DNA of 36,915 nt from Bryobacteraceae bacterium (GTDB lineage: Bacteria; Acidobacteriota; Terriglobia; Bryobacterales; Bryobacteraceae): positions 1 to 36,915 of the forward strand of contig JANWVO010000012.1 in NCBI GenBank assembly GCA_025056865.1. Reading direction: 5' to 3'. This document shows, one piece after another, positions 8,486 to 15,235 of the stretch (the first letter of the stretch is position 1; every line of letters begins with the position of its first letter). Under the pieces are notes generated by a model. It ran no database searches. It had not been told where the DNA came from and saw only the letters and a program-made list of their open reading frames with translations. A program made the position numbers and the translations under genes.

Positions 8486-10066
8486 TCAATAGTATGGCGT
8501 CAGCGGACGCGCCTCGCTGCCGGTGCGGATGGGGAATGTGGGCATCTCCACCGGAGGCAGCGCCTCCAGCCGCGGCCTGACCGTCAGCAGCAGCACCGAG
8601 CGGTCCAGCGCCCGGGTCCGGCTCTTCAGCCCCGGCGCCAGCGACAGCACCGGCAGCCCGCTCCAGCTCTGGCTGATCGATTCGCTCACCACCCCGGTGA
8701 GCACCGCCACTTCGCCGAACTGCGCACGGAGCCGCGAGGCGAACTTCCGGTTGGAAATCACCGGAATGCCGTTCAGCGCCTCCCCGGCCAGCGACTTGAA
8801 CTCGGCTTCCAGATCCAGCGTCAGCTCGCGCGCGTCGTGCACCCGCGGCGTCACCTTGAGCACGATGCCAAGCTCCTCGAATTGCACGGTCGGCGGCGGG
8901 CGGTACACCGGCCCTTCGCCTTCGATTCTTCCGAAAAATCCCTGCGTGATGATCGGGTAGCGGTCGCCGATGTGCACCGTGGCGGACTCGCCGTCGAGCG
9001 AGCGGATCTCGCTTCGCACCACCGACTGCGCCCTGCCCCGCACGAGCGCCGCGAACAGCTCGCCGTCCAGCACGGTCACGGCCATTGCCGTCCTGCCCCC
9101 GCCGAACGCGGCCATCGTTTTCGGGTCCGGCTGAGGGCGGAACGTGAAGGGCGTCGGGTTGGCGGCGAACGCAGCCGGATAGGACGAGCGCAGCAGCAGC
9201 CCGAGATTCAGCGTCGACGTCTCGTTCATCGACAGCAGCTCCACCTCCACCGTCACCTGCCCGCGGTGGGCGAGGAGCTGTTCGAACAGCAGGATGGCAG
9301 GCTTCAGCTTCGAGACGCGGTCGCGGAACAGCACCACGCGGCGGTTCAGGTCGAAGCCCACACGCGTGATGTCGAAGGCCGACTGCACCGCCCGGGCCAT
9401 CTCCTGCACGTCCTGCGTCTTCAGCGAGTCCGGCAGCGGAAACAGCACGTTCACCACCGGCTCGAGTTCGGCGCGCTTCTGCGGCGTGTCTTTGGCCACC
9501 ATCGCCCGCCGCGCCGCCAGAGGGATCACGAAGGAGCCGGTGACGTTCTCCAGCGCCACAAAAGCCTCCCGCCAGTCGGCGGCATCCAGCCGGAAGGCTG
9601 CCGGAGGGCCGTCCGGATACTCGCGGTCGAAGACGACTTCGATGCCGTAGGCCCGACCCGCCTGCTCGAACAGGACTCGCGGCGTCCCCTGCATGCGGAA
9701 GCTCTTTCGCCCGCCTGAGCCGCGCAGCACGGGCGGGGGCGCCAGCTCGCGCAGAGCCGCCAGGTCTTCCGCCGTGATCTGCCATTCGGGCGGCAGCGGC
9801 GCCCCGCCCTCTTCGGCAGGCTCAGCGGGCCGCGCCGCCGGCGGAAGCACGGCCAGGGCCCGGGTGCGCATCGCCTGCGAGTAATTCCAGTACTCGCGGA
9901 CCGCCGGCGCCAGCGCAACTGCCTGCGATGCCTTCAGATACGCGCCGGCGTAGTCGCCGCGCTTCTCGGCCCGCCTCGCCTCGCGGTACAGGGCGGAGGC
10001 GCGGTCGGCGGCGCACAGCCACCCGGCTAGCACCACGGCTGTCAGGCTCGCAGCAATCTTCTGCAC
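8486..10066 (-). CDS. secretin-like protein (type II/III secretion or pilus superfamily)
   Basis: The 526-residue protein has a signal peptide (MQKIAASLTAVVLAGWLCA). A short TPR-like helical pair lies at about 22-58 and a proline-rich linker follows. An STN-like domain (about 115-205) is followed by an N1/secretin_N-like domain (about 210-280, VVNVLFPL...DVQEMARAVQSAF). The C-terminal secretin domain has VTVEVELLSMNETSTLNLGL, a GDRYPIITQG segment and the late GEVAVLTGVVSESI...LPVLSLAPGL strand pair. Secretins form outer-membrane rings for protein or pilus export. No GspE/F/G, pilM-P or sec-like partner lies beside it; the neighbour across the divergent region is an AAA ATPase. The likely start is GTG at 10064-10066; no Shine-Dalgarno is visible and the start is only moderately secure. 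Not all acidobacterial members need form a secretion pore. Confidence 0.82.
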   Translation of the reverse strand: MQKIAASLTAVVLAGWLCAADRASALYREARRAEKRGDYAGAYLKASQAVALAPAVREYWNYSQAMRTRALAVLPPAARPAEPAEEGGAPLPPEWQITAEDLAALRELAPPPVLRGSGGRKSFRMQGTPRVLFEQAGRAYGIEVVFDREYPDGPPAAFRLDAADWREAFVALENVTGSFVIPLAARRAMVAKDTPQKRAELEPVVNVLFPLPDSLKTQDVQEMARAVQSAFDITRVGFDLNRRVVLFRDRVSKLKPAILLFEQLLAHRGQVTVEVELLSMNETSTLNLGLLLRSSYPAAFAANPTPFTFRPQPDPKTMAAFGGGRTAMAVTVLDGELFAALVRGRAQSVVRSEIRSLDGESATVHIGDRYPIITQGFFGRIEGEGPVYRPPPTVQFEELGIVLKVTPRVHDARELTLDLEAEFKSLAGEALNGIPVISNRKFASRLRAQFGEVAVLTGVVSESISQSWSGLPVLSLAPGLKSRTRALDRSVLLLTVRPRLEALPPVEMPTFPIRTGSEARPLTPYY

Positions 10067-10168
10067 ACGTCGTCACTGACTATGACGACCGCCCCCGCCA
10101 CGGCGTGGAGGCAGAAACCTGCCGGGCCGGGCTAAACTCGCGCCCTCCGGCAGCCGATTACTCGGGTG

Positions 10169-11425
10169 ATGTCGACCCTTGCCGCGCCACGTTCCACCTT
10201 CGGCCCGCCGATCCCCCAGACGTTCGAGGAACTCGGCGTGCCCCAGTCGCTGGTGATCGACCTCTTCCTGCGCCGCACGATGATTGAAGGCTTCAGCACG
10301 CTGGAAAGCCTGAGCAGGGCGCTGCGCGTGTCGGTCGCCATCATCGACCAGGTCTTCCGCCAGCTCCGCCAGCAGCAGATCGTCGAAGTCAAGGGGATGA
10401 TCGGCAACGACTATCAGTTCGTCCTCACCCAGGCGGGCAAACAGATGGCGGCCGACCGCTTCCAGATCTCGCAATACGCCGGCGCCTGCCCGGTGTCGCT
10501 GCGCGACTACACCGCGGCCACCAAGCGCCAGGCGGCCAAGGTGCATATCGACCGGCGCTCCCTCCGCGCCGCCTTCTCGGATCTCGTCGTGCCGGACCGC
10601 CTGCTTGACCAGCTCGGCCCGGCGCTCATCTCGCAGAACTCCATCTTCCTCTACGGCCCCTCCGGCAACGGCAAGACCTCCATTGCCGAACGCATGCTGC
10701 GCGTATACCAGGACGCCGTCTACATCCCCTACGCCGTGGAAGTGGACAACCAGATCATCAGCCTCTACGACCCGGTGGTCCACCACAAGATCGACATCGA
10801 CGACCCCGACGTCGATCCCCGGTGGGTGCTCTGCAAGCGGCCCTGCATCGTCGTCGGCGGCGAGCTCATCCCCTCCATGCTCGAGCTGCGCCTCGACGAA
10901 ACTTCCGGCATCTACGCCGCTCCTCTCCAGATGAAGGCCAACAACGGCATCTTCATCATCGACGACTTCGGGCGCCAGCTCATGAGCCCGCGCGACCTGC
11001 TGAACCGCTGGATCGTCCCGCTCGACCGCCGCGTGGACTACCTCACGCTCCGCTACGGCCTGAAATTCCAGATCCCCTTCGAGCTGATGGTCGTCTTCTC
11101 CACCAACCTCGATCCCTCGGACCTCGCCGATGAGGCCTTCCTGCGCCGCATCCAGAACAAGATCGAAATCGAGCCGGTGCAGCCGCAGGTCTTCGACATG
11201 ATCTTCCAGCGAGTCGTCAGCACGCGCAACGTGCCGGCCGAATACGACAGCGCCGAATACCTGCGCAAGCTCTGCCTCTCGGAAGGACGCACCCAGCTCC
11301 GCGCCTGCTATCCGCTCGACATCGTCAACATCATTACGTCCATCTGCCAGTACGAAAACCGTCCGGTGCAGATCACCAAGGCCGAGCTCGAACGGGCCGT
11401 GCACCTGTACTTCGCCCGAAGCTGA
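10169..11425 (+). CDS. winged-helix/AAA ATPase, function unknown
   Basis: The 418-residue cytoplasmic protein has two parts. Residues about 25-95 look like a winged helix-turn-helix (LVIDLFLRR...LRVSVAIIDQVFRQLRQQQIVEV...YQFVLTQAGKQMA). Residues about 140-400 form a AAA-type P-loop domain with Walker A GPSGNGKTS at 163-171, Walker B IFIIDDFG with Asp265-Asp266, and a sensor-1-like VVFSTNLDP. Walker B ends in DD where most active AAA+ proteins have DE. The C-terminal RAC-PLDIVNIITSIC part resembles the lid helices. The GTG at 10166 just before the ATG is an alternative start; no Shine-Dalgarno is seen, but a TAAACT hexamer lies 31 nt upstream. I recognise the type as a conserved 'AAA ATPase' but know no proven function. 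It diverges from the secretin-like gene, so a link to envelope export is possible but unproven. Confidence 0.82.
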   Translation: MSTLAAPRSTFGPPIPQTFEELGVPQSLVIDLFLRRTMIEGFSTLESLSRALRVSVAIIDQVFRQLRQQQIVEVKGMIGNDYQFVLTQAGKQMAADRFQISQYAGACPVSLRDYTAATKRQAAKVHIDRRSLRAAFSDLVVPDRLLDQLGPALISQNSIFLYGPSGNGKTSIAERMLRVYQDAVYIPYAVEVDNQIISLYDPVVHHKIDIDDPDVDPRWVLCKRPCIVVGGELIPSMLELRLDETSGIYAAPLQMKANNGIFIIDDFGRQLMSPRDLLNRWIVPLDRRVDYLTLRYGLKFQIPFELMVVFSTNLDPSDLADEAFLRRIQNKIEIEPVQPQVFDMIFQRVVSTRNVPAEYDSAEYLRKLCLSEGRTQLRACYPLDIVNIITSICQYENRPVQITKAELERAVHLYFARS

Positions 11426-11440
11426 GGCGGCCCTCCGCTT

Positions 11441-11460
11441 CGCGCGCGGATCCTCGCGCG
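11441..11460. repeat. near-perfect 20-bp palindrome after the AAA ATPase gene
   Basis: CGCGCG at both ends surrounds a GGATCC-centred core with one mismatched pair. It starts 16 bp after the ATPase stop in the 172-bp gap to the convergent SagB-like gene. A shorter stem (11565-11570 with 11575-11580, TTTC loop) is in the same gap. Neither has a T tract. The gap holds nothing else recognisable. Confidence 0.45.
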
Positions 11461-11597
11461 TCACGCGCTGCAAACCAGGGCGGCCGGACATCGCATGGCC
11501 CCGCCCCGCCACGCCGGCTGCCGCAGCGCATCCTGCGCCTGCGCTGGCCCGCCCGCGCCGTGGGAGGCGGTTTCCCGCCTGCTCCTGCGCCGCCCGC

Positions 11598-12254
11598 CTA
11601 TCTCCGCCCCACCGGAATCAGGTAGAGCGGCTCCTCTTCGGAAGACAGCCGCAGCACGCGCGCCACGGCGCGGTCGTCGAAGGCGCCCACGGGCACGCCG
11701 CCCAGGCCCAGCGCGGCTGCCTGCAACAGCACGTTCTGCGCCGCGTGGCCCGCTTCCATCCACGCATAGCGCACCCCGCGCTGGAGATAGCGGCCGGTGA
11801 CGCGCCGGTACACGGCGGCCAGCGCAACAACGGCGGGAGCCTCGCGCACCCAGCCCTGCGACAGCGCGGCGGCGGCCAGCTCCGCGCGGCGGTCGCCCTC
11901 GGCCAGCACGATCAGGTCGTGGCGGTCCGGACGGTAGCGGTAAACGCCCGGCGGCAGGCCGTCGATGCGGCCGGCGCACAGCAGCGTCTCCAGCGGATAC
12001 AGCGCGCCCGCGCTCGGCGCGGTCCGGTAGCCGCTCGGCGAAGTCACCCCCTGCGCCGCCCACAGCAACTGCGCGGCTTCCTCGAGCGCCAGCGCCGCCC
12101 GCGAATAGCTGCGCAGCGACCGCCGCGCATGCAGCGCCTGCTCCACGGAAACATTTCCTGCCGTTCTTGGTTTAGGAAGCGGGACAGCCCCGGAAGACTG
12201 GCCGCCGGAAGCCAGCGCGGGATTCAGCATGGCCAGCAGGCGCCGCCTGTCCAC
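11598..12254 (-). CDS. SagB/ThcOx-type nitroreductase-fold oxidoreductase
   Basis: This 218-residue flavoprotein-fold protein carries SagB-type dehydrogenase hallmarks: HARRSLRSYS near 42-51, LLWAAQGVT, RTAPSAGALYPLE near 78-90 (FMN-site loop), AYRRVTGRYLQRG-like with MEAGHAAQNVLLQAAALGLGGVPVGAFDD near 165-195, and a final PLYLIPVG. SagB enzymes use FMN to oxidise azolines to azoles in thiazole/oxazole-modified peptides. Many stand-alone bacterial homologues, as here, have no cyclodehydratase or precursor peptide and unknown substrates. The GTG start at 12252-12254 has GGAGG 6 nt upstream. The first 35 residues are proline/serine-rich and not a classic signal peptide. It lies 44 bp downstream of a second family member in the same orientation. 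Confidence 0.85.
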   Translation of the reverse strand: MDRRRLLAMLNPALASGGQSSGAVPLPKPRTAGNVSVEQALHARRSLRSYSRAALALEEAAQLLWAAQGVTSPSGYRTAPSAGALYPLETLLCAGRIDGLPPGVYRYRPDRHDLIVLAEGDRRAELAAAALSQGWVREAPAVVALAAVYRRVTGRYLQRGVRYAWMEAGHAAQNVLLQAAALGLGGVPVGAFDDRAVARVLRLSSEEEPLYLIPVGRR

Positions 12255-12298
12255 GGCGCTCCTCCCTCATCCTCGCGGCCTGCCGCCGCAGCGCCCGG

Positions 12299-12913
12299 TC
12301 ACTTCGGATAGCCCACCGTCTGCGCGAGGATCACCCGCTGCGTGGGCTTCAGTTGCAGCGCCTTCGCCAGGGGCTCGTGGTCTACCCAGCCCCGGACCAC
12401 CGTGGCCAGCCCTTCCGAGGCGCAAAACAGATAGACGTTCTGCGAGATGGCTCCGGCGGTGACGCCGGACCACACCGCCGCCTGCGCATCGTTGCCGCTG
12501 CGCGCCGTGTCTTCCACAAACACGAGGTTCACCGGCGCGGTGTAGACGAACTCCTGCCTGCCTGCCAGCTTCCGCAGGTCGCCTTCCGCCACCTGCGCCA
12601 GGCTGTGCGTCTTCGCTTCGTACAGGAACGCGCCCTTCGGCGTGAGGACGTACAGGTCGATCGGCTGACGGTTGTGCGCCGACGGCGCGGTGCGCTGCCC
12701 CGTGGCTGGACGGTTCACGCCCCAGGCTGCCCACAGCAGGTTCGAAAGCACCTGCTGCGGCAGCTCGCGCTCGCTGAAGGAGCGCACGCTCTGCCGTTTC
12801 GCCAGCGCCTCCATCAGCGGCATGCCGCCTTTCATCGCGGGGTCCGGCAGCTTCTGGCCGGGGAGCAGCAGCGGAACAGCGACCATCGGAAGGACACGCA
12901 GGAACAGGCGCAT
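12299..12913 (-). CDS. exported nitroreductase-family protein, SagB-like
   Basis: The 204-residue protein shares the fold of its downstream neighbour: AKRQSVRSFS near 38-47, LLWAAWGVNRP, RTAPSAHNRQPIDLYV near 75-90, and GAISQNVYLFCASEGLATVVRGW near 155-177. The SAGALYPLE loop is replaced by SAHNRQPID, as in other ThcOx-like nitroreductases. An N-terminal stretch (MRLFLRVLPMVAVPLLLPG) looks like a signal peptide, so it may act outside the cytoplasm, which is unusual for an FMN enzyme. The ATG at 12913 is chosen because GGAGGT lies 5 nt upstream; a longer in-frame version would bury the signal sequence. A TACAAT hexamer 39 nt upstream is a plausible -10. The two neighbours probably arose by old duplication and divergence. 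Confidence 0.83.
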   Translation of the reverse strand: MRLFLRVLPMVAVPLLLPGQKLPDPAMKGGMPLMEALAKRQSVRSFSERELPQQVLSNLLWAAWGVNRPATGQRTAPSAHNRQPIDLYVLTPKGAFLYEAKTHSLAQVAEGDLRKLAGRQEFVYTAPVNLVFVEDTARSGNDAQAAVWSGVTAGAISQNVYLFCASEGLATVVRGWVDHEPLAKALQLKPTQRVILAQTVGYPK

Positions 12914-12952
12914 GGGAGACCTCCGTCCGGCAGACGCGGACAATCCGATCCT

Positions 12953-12958
12953 ATTGTA
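12953..12958 (-). promoter_or_regulatory. candidate -10 hexamer of the exported nitroreductase gene
   Basis: TACAAT on the minus strand (5 of 6 to TATAAT) lies 39 nt before the ATG at 12913, giving a leader of about 32 nt that includes the GGAGGT ribosome-binding site. No clear -35 is seen. Confidence 0.35.
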
Positions 12959-12988
12959 TGCGAATGCGGGCCAGGCGCCGGCGCGCCC

Positions 12989-13798
12989 TCAGAATCCCTG
13001 CCGCGCCAGCCATTCCAGCAGGATCCGGTTCACCTCCGCAGGCTTCTCCATATGGAGAAAATGGCCCGTGCCAGGCACGCGGACCAGCTCCGCGCGCGGA
13101 AAGCGCCTGCGCAGGTTCTCCTCTGTCAGAAACGTGCTCGAGGCGGCGGCGATCTCCAGAAACGGAACGTCGATTCGGTCCTCGCGCCAGACGGAGGCGT
13201 CCGCCATGCCGCGCATGGCGCCCGCCGCCACGTCGGCGCGCGTCCCCAGCATCCCTTTGCGGATCCTCTCCCGCACCTCCGGCGGCGTGGCAGACGTAAA
13301 CATCGCTTCCACCATCCTCGCGCGCGCCTCGGCGGCGCCCGGTCCCTCGAAGCGCGCCGCCAGAGAAGCCAGCGCCTGCGCGGTTGCCGGATCCGGGAAG
13401 CTCGCGTCGACGGCGATCAGGGCCAGCGCGCGGCCGGGGTACATCCGGGCGAACTCCAGCATCACCGCGCCGCCCATGGAGTGGCCGGCGAGGATCGCCT
13501 TCTGCGCCCTCTCCTTCTCAAGCACCGCATGGACGGCGCGCGCGAAGCGCTTCATGGAGTACTCCGGCGCGGGGCCGCTTCGTCCATGCCCCGGCAGGTC
13601 CACCGCCAGCACGCGGTAGCGTTCCTGCAACGCCCGGATCTGCGCGCTCCAGAACGTGTGGTCGCATGTCCACCCGTGGATGAGCACGATCACCGCCTGC
13701 CCCTTGCCGGCGGCGGCGTAATACACCTTCGCTCCATCCAGATCCGCGGTTCCGGCCAGCAGCGGCATGCTCATCGCGAGGACGGGAAGAGTTCGCAC
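12989..13798 (-). CDS. alpha/beta hydrolase
   Basis: This 269-residue alpha/beta-hydrolase-fold enzyme shows LIHGWTCDHTFW (oxyanion-hole HG), VDLPGHGRSG, the nucleophile elbow GHSMGGA with Ser107 in the chosen numbering, and the catalytic His in GTGHFLHMEKP near the C-terminus. The substrate could be an ester, lactone or similar; the sequence does not say. I chose the GTG at 13796-13798. From there a short hydrophobic leader (VRTLPVLAMSMPLLAG) precedes the domain, and a TACAAT hexamer ends 6 nt before it, fitting a leaderless message. An upstream extension to 13924 is arginine-rich and overlaps the divergent gene. An ATG at 13774 is another possible start. Export is possible but the leader is short. 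Confidence 0.86.
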   Translation of the reverse strand: MRTLPVLAMSMPLLAGTADLDGAKVYYAAAGKGQAVIVLIHGWTCDHTFWSAQIRALQERYRVLAVDLPGHGRSGPAPEYSMKRFARAVHAVLEKERAQKAILAGHSMGGAVMLEFARMYPGRALALIAVDASFPDPATAQALASLAARFEGPGAAEARARMVEAMFTSATPPEVRERIRKGMLGTRADVAAGAMRGMADASVWREDRIDVPFLEIAAASSTFLTEENLRRRFPRAELVRVPGTGHFLHMEKPAEVNRILLEWLARQGF

Positions 13799-13804
13799 CG
13801 CCCC

Positions 13805-13810
13805 ATTGTA
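13805..13810 (-). promoter_or_regulatory. candidate -10 hexamer of the alpha/beta hydrolase gene (leaderless)
   Basis: TACAAT on the minus strand ends exactly 6 nt before the GTG start at 13798, the spacing expected when transcription begins at the start codon itself. There is no Shine-Dalgarno. Confidence 0.4.
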
Positions 13811-13922
13811 TGCGCCTCCGCACGCCCGCGGTCGCATCCGGCGCGGGACCCGCGCCGCCCTTCGCTTGCGTTGACGCCGCGGCCCGTCTTGCGTAGACTC
13901 TCCGCCGGAGGTTCTGCTCACC

Positions 13923-14378
13923 ATGCCTGACAGATGGGGCCGCGCCTGCGCGGCTGTGGCGCTTGCCGCCGCGGCGCTCCTCGCGCAGACCGAAAGGAAG
14001 CTGGAATACAGGAACGTGCCTGCTGCCGTCCGTGCCGCGTTCGAGAAGCAGTTCGCCGGAGCGCGCGTCCTCGGCGCCGCTGCCGAGACGGAGGCTGGAG
14101 CTACGCTGTTCGAGATCGAATGCGAATGGCGCAGCCGCCATCACGACATCACCTTCCGCGAGGACGGCTCGCTGGTCTCCGTCGAGGAGACGATCCCGAT
14201 GAGCGAGGTGCCCGCTCCCGTGGCCGCGGCTCTGAAGAAAGAGTTTCCGAAGGCCCGGGTGACGCGGGCCGAGAAAATCTCCGGGGGCGGTACGGTCGCC
14301 TATGAATTCCAGCTCCAGGGAGCGGCGAAGCGCGAGGCGAAGTTTTCCGCCGACGGCCGGCTGCTCAGCAGCGAATAG
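13923..14378 (+). CDS. PepSY-like periplasmic protein
   Basis: The 151-residue protein has a signal peptide (RACAAVALAAAALLAQT). Two tandem PepSY-like/BLIP-like units follow: VPAAVRAAFEKQFAGARV...FEIECEW...ITFREDGSLVS, then VPAPVAAALKKEFPKARVTRAEKI...YEFQL...AKFSADGRLLSSE. The pattern of helix, KxFP, then strands ending in DG-L is the PepSY_like (PF11396-type) fold, found in periplasmic proteins of unknown binding partner. GGAGG lies 9 nt before the ATG. It diverges from the alpha/beta hydrolase (124 bp apart) and converges with the EEP-fold gene, whose stop is 6 bp away. No function can be assigned beyond the fold. Confidence 0.82.
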   Translation: MPDRWGRACAAVALAAAALLAQTERKLEYRNVPAAVRAAFEKQFAGARVLGAAAETEAGATLFEIECEWRSRHHDITFREDGSLVSVEETIPMSEVPAPVAAALKKEFPKARVTRAEKISGGGTVAYEFQLQGAAKREAKFSADGRLLSSE

Positions 14379-14384
14379 ACGCCC

Positions 14385-15212
14385 TCACGGAAGCTCGAAC
14401 ACGGCCAGCACGGGGAAGTGGTCGGAGGGGAACACGTTTCCCTTGCGGTCCGTAACCGTCTCCGCCAGGCGCACCTTCCACGGGGCGCGGAACAGGATCC
14501 AGTCGATGCGGCCCGGCCGCGGCTTCCCGGTGAAGCCATGAAACGTGTCTTCCGGGCCCTTCCTTTCCGCGGCCTCCCGCCATGCGTCGGCAAGCATCGG
14601 AACCAGGGTCTGGTACACCGGTCCGCCCGCAAAAGCGTTGAAGTCGCCCGTGACCAGCACCGGCGCGTCCTCCTCCAGCAGCCCGATGCGGCACGCCAGC
14701 AGCCGCGCGCTCTTCAGCCGCGCCGCCTCGTCCGTGTCGCGGTGGGCGAAATGGGTGTTGAAGTAGTAAAACCGCGCGCCCGTGCCGGCCACCTCGAACT
14801 GCGCCCATGTGACCATCCGCGGCAGGCTTATGTTCCAGGAGAGGCTGCCGGGCTTCTCGGGCGTCGTCGAGAGCCAGAAGTCGCCGCTGTCCACCACGCG
14901 GAGGCGGTCCTTGCGGTAGAAGACCCCCATGTGCTCGTCCTCGTGGCTGCCGCGGCGGCTGAGTCCGAACCAGGCATATTCGGGCAGCTTCTCGACGATG
15001 TACTGCCCCTGCTCGTAGAACAGCTCCTGCGTGCCGATCAGGTCGGGGCGGCGGGAGCGGATCATCTCCACGACCAGGTCGCGGCGCGCGGGCCAGGCGT
15101 TGGCTCCGTCGGCGGGATTCGGATAGCGCACATTGAACGTCATCACCCGAAGCTCGGCGGCGCCGGCGCACAGGCTCATCAGCCAGAGAGCCAGAAGGAG
15201 GATGCTGCGCAT
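14385..15212 (-). CDS. exported endonuclease/exonuclease/phosphatase-family protein
   Basis: This 275-residue protein has a signal peptide (MRSILLLALWLMSLCAGA) and then a complete EEP (DNase I/sphingomyelinase-like) domain. The metal and catalytic motifs are in order: MTFNVRYPN, GTQEL, the HTxFAHRDTD segment with FNTHFAHRD, GDFNAFAGGPVY, GRIDWILF and the terminal SDHFPVLA. Enzymes of this type hydrolyse phosphodiesters of nucleic acids, inositides or phospholipids with Mg2+; an exported acidobacterial member could scavenge phosphate or sugar phosphates (inference). The ATG at 15212 is chosen because the signal peptide starts there and a TATAAC hexamer ends 6 nt upstream; a start 5 codons earlier would run through this promoter. 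Confidence 0.88.
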   Translation of the reverse strand: MRSILLLALWLMSLCAGAAELRVMTFNVRYPNPADGANAWPARRDLVVEMIRSRRPDLIGTQELFYEQGQYIVEKLPEYAWFGLSRRGSHEDEHMGVFYRKDRLRVVDSGDFWLSTTPEKPGSLSWNISLPRMVTWAQFEVAGTGARFYYFNTHFAHRDTDEAARLKSARLLACRIGLLEEDAPVLVTGDFNAFAGGPVYQTLVPMLADAWREAAERKGPEDTFHGFTGKPRPGRIDWILFRAPWKVRLAETVTDRKGNVFPSDHFPVLAVFELP

Positions 15213-15218
15213 GTCTTC

Positions 15219-15228
15219 GTTATACAAT
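15219..15228. promoter_or_regulatory. overlapping face-to-face -10 elements in a 23-bp divergent gap
   Basis: Plus strand: TACAAT at 15223-15228, 7 nt before the epimerase ATG at 15236. Minus strand: TATAAC at 15224-15219, 6 nt before the EEP ATG at 15212. The two hexamers share 2 bp within a TATA core. Both spacings fit leaderless transcription, and neither gene has a Shine-Dalgarno. Confidence 0.55.
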
Positions 15229-15235
15229 CGCGGGC

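Noticed and set aside
8486-11425. A complete type II secretion or type IV pilus operon
   Set aside because: Only a secretin-like protein is present; the neighbouring ATPase lacks GspE/PilB Asp/His boxes and there are no pseudopilins or inner-membrane platform genes.
11598-12913. A thiazole/oxazole-modified microcin (SagBCD) cluster
   Set aside because: Two SagB-like proteins are present, but there is no SagC/SagD cyclodehydratase, transporter or short Cys/Ser/Thr-rich precursor in the neighbouring genes.
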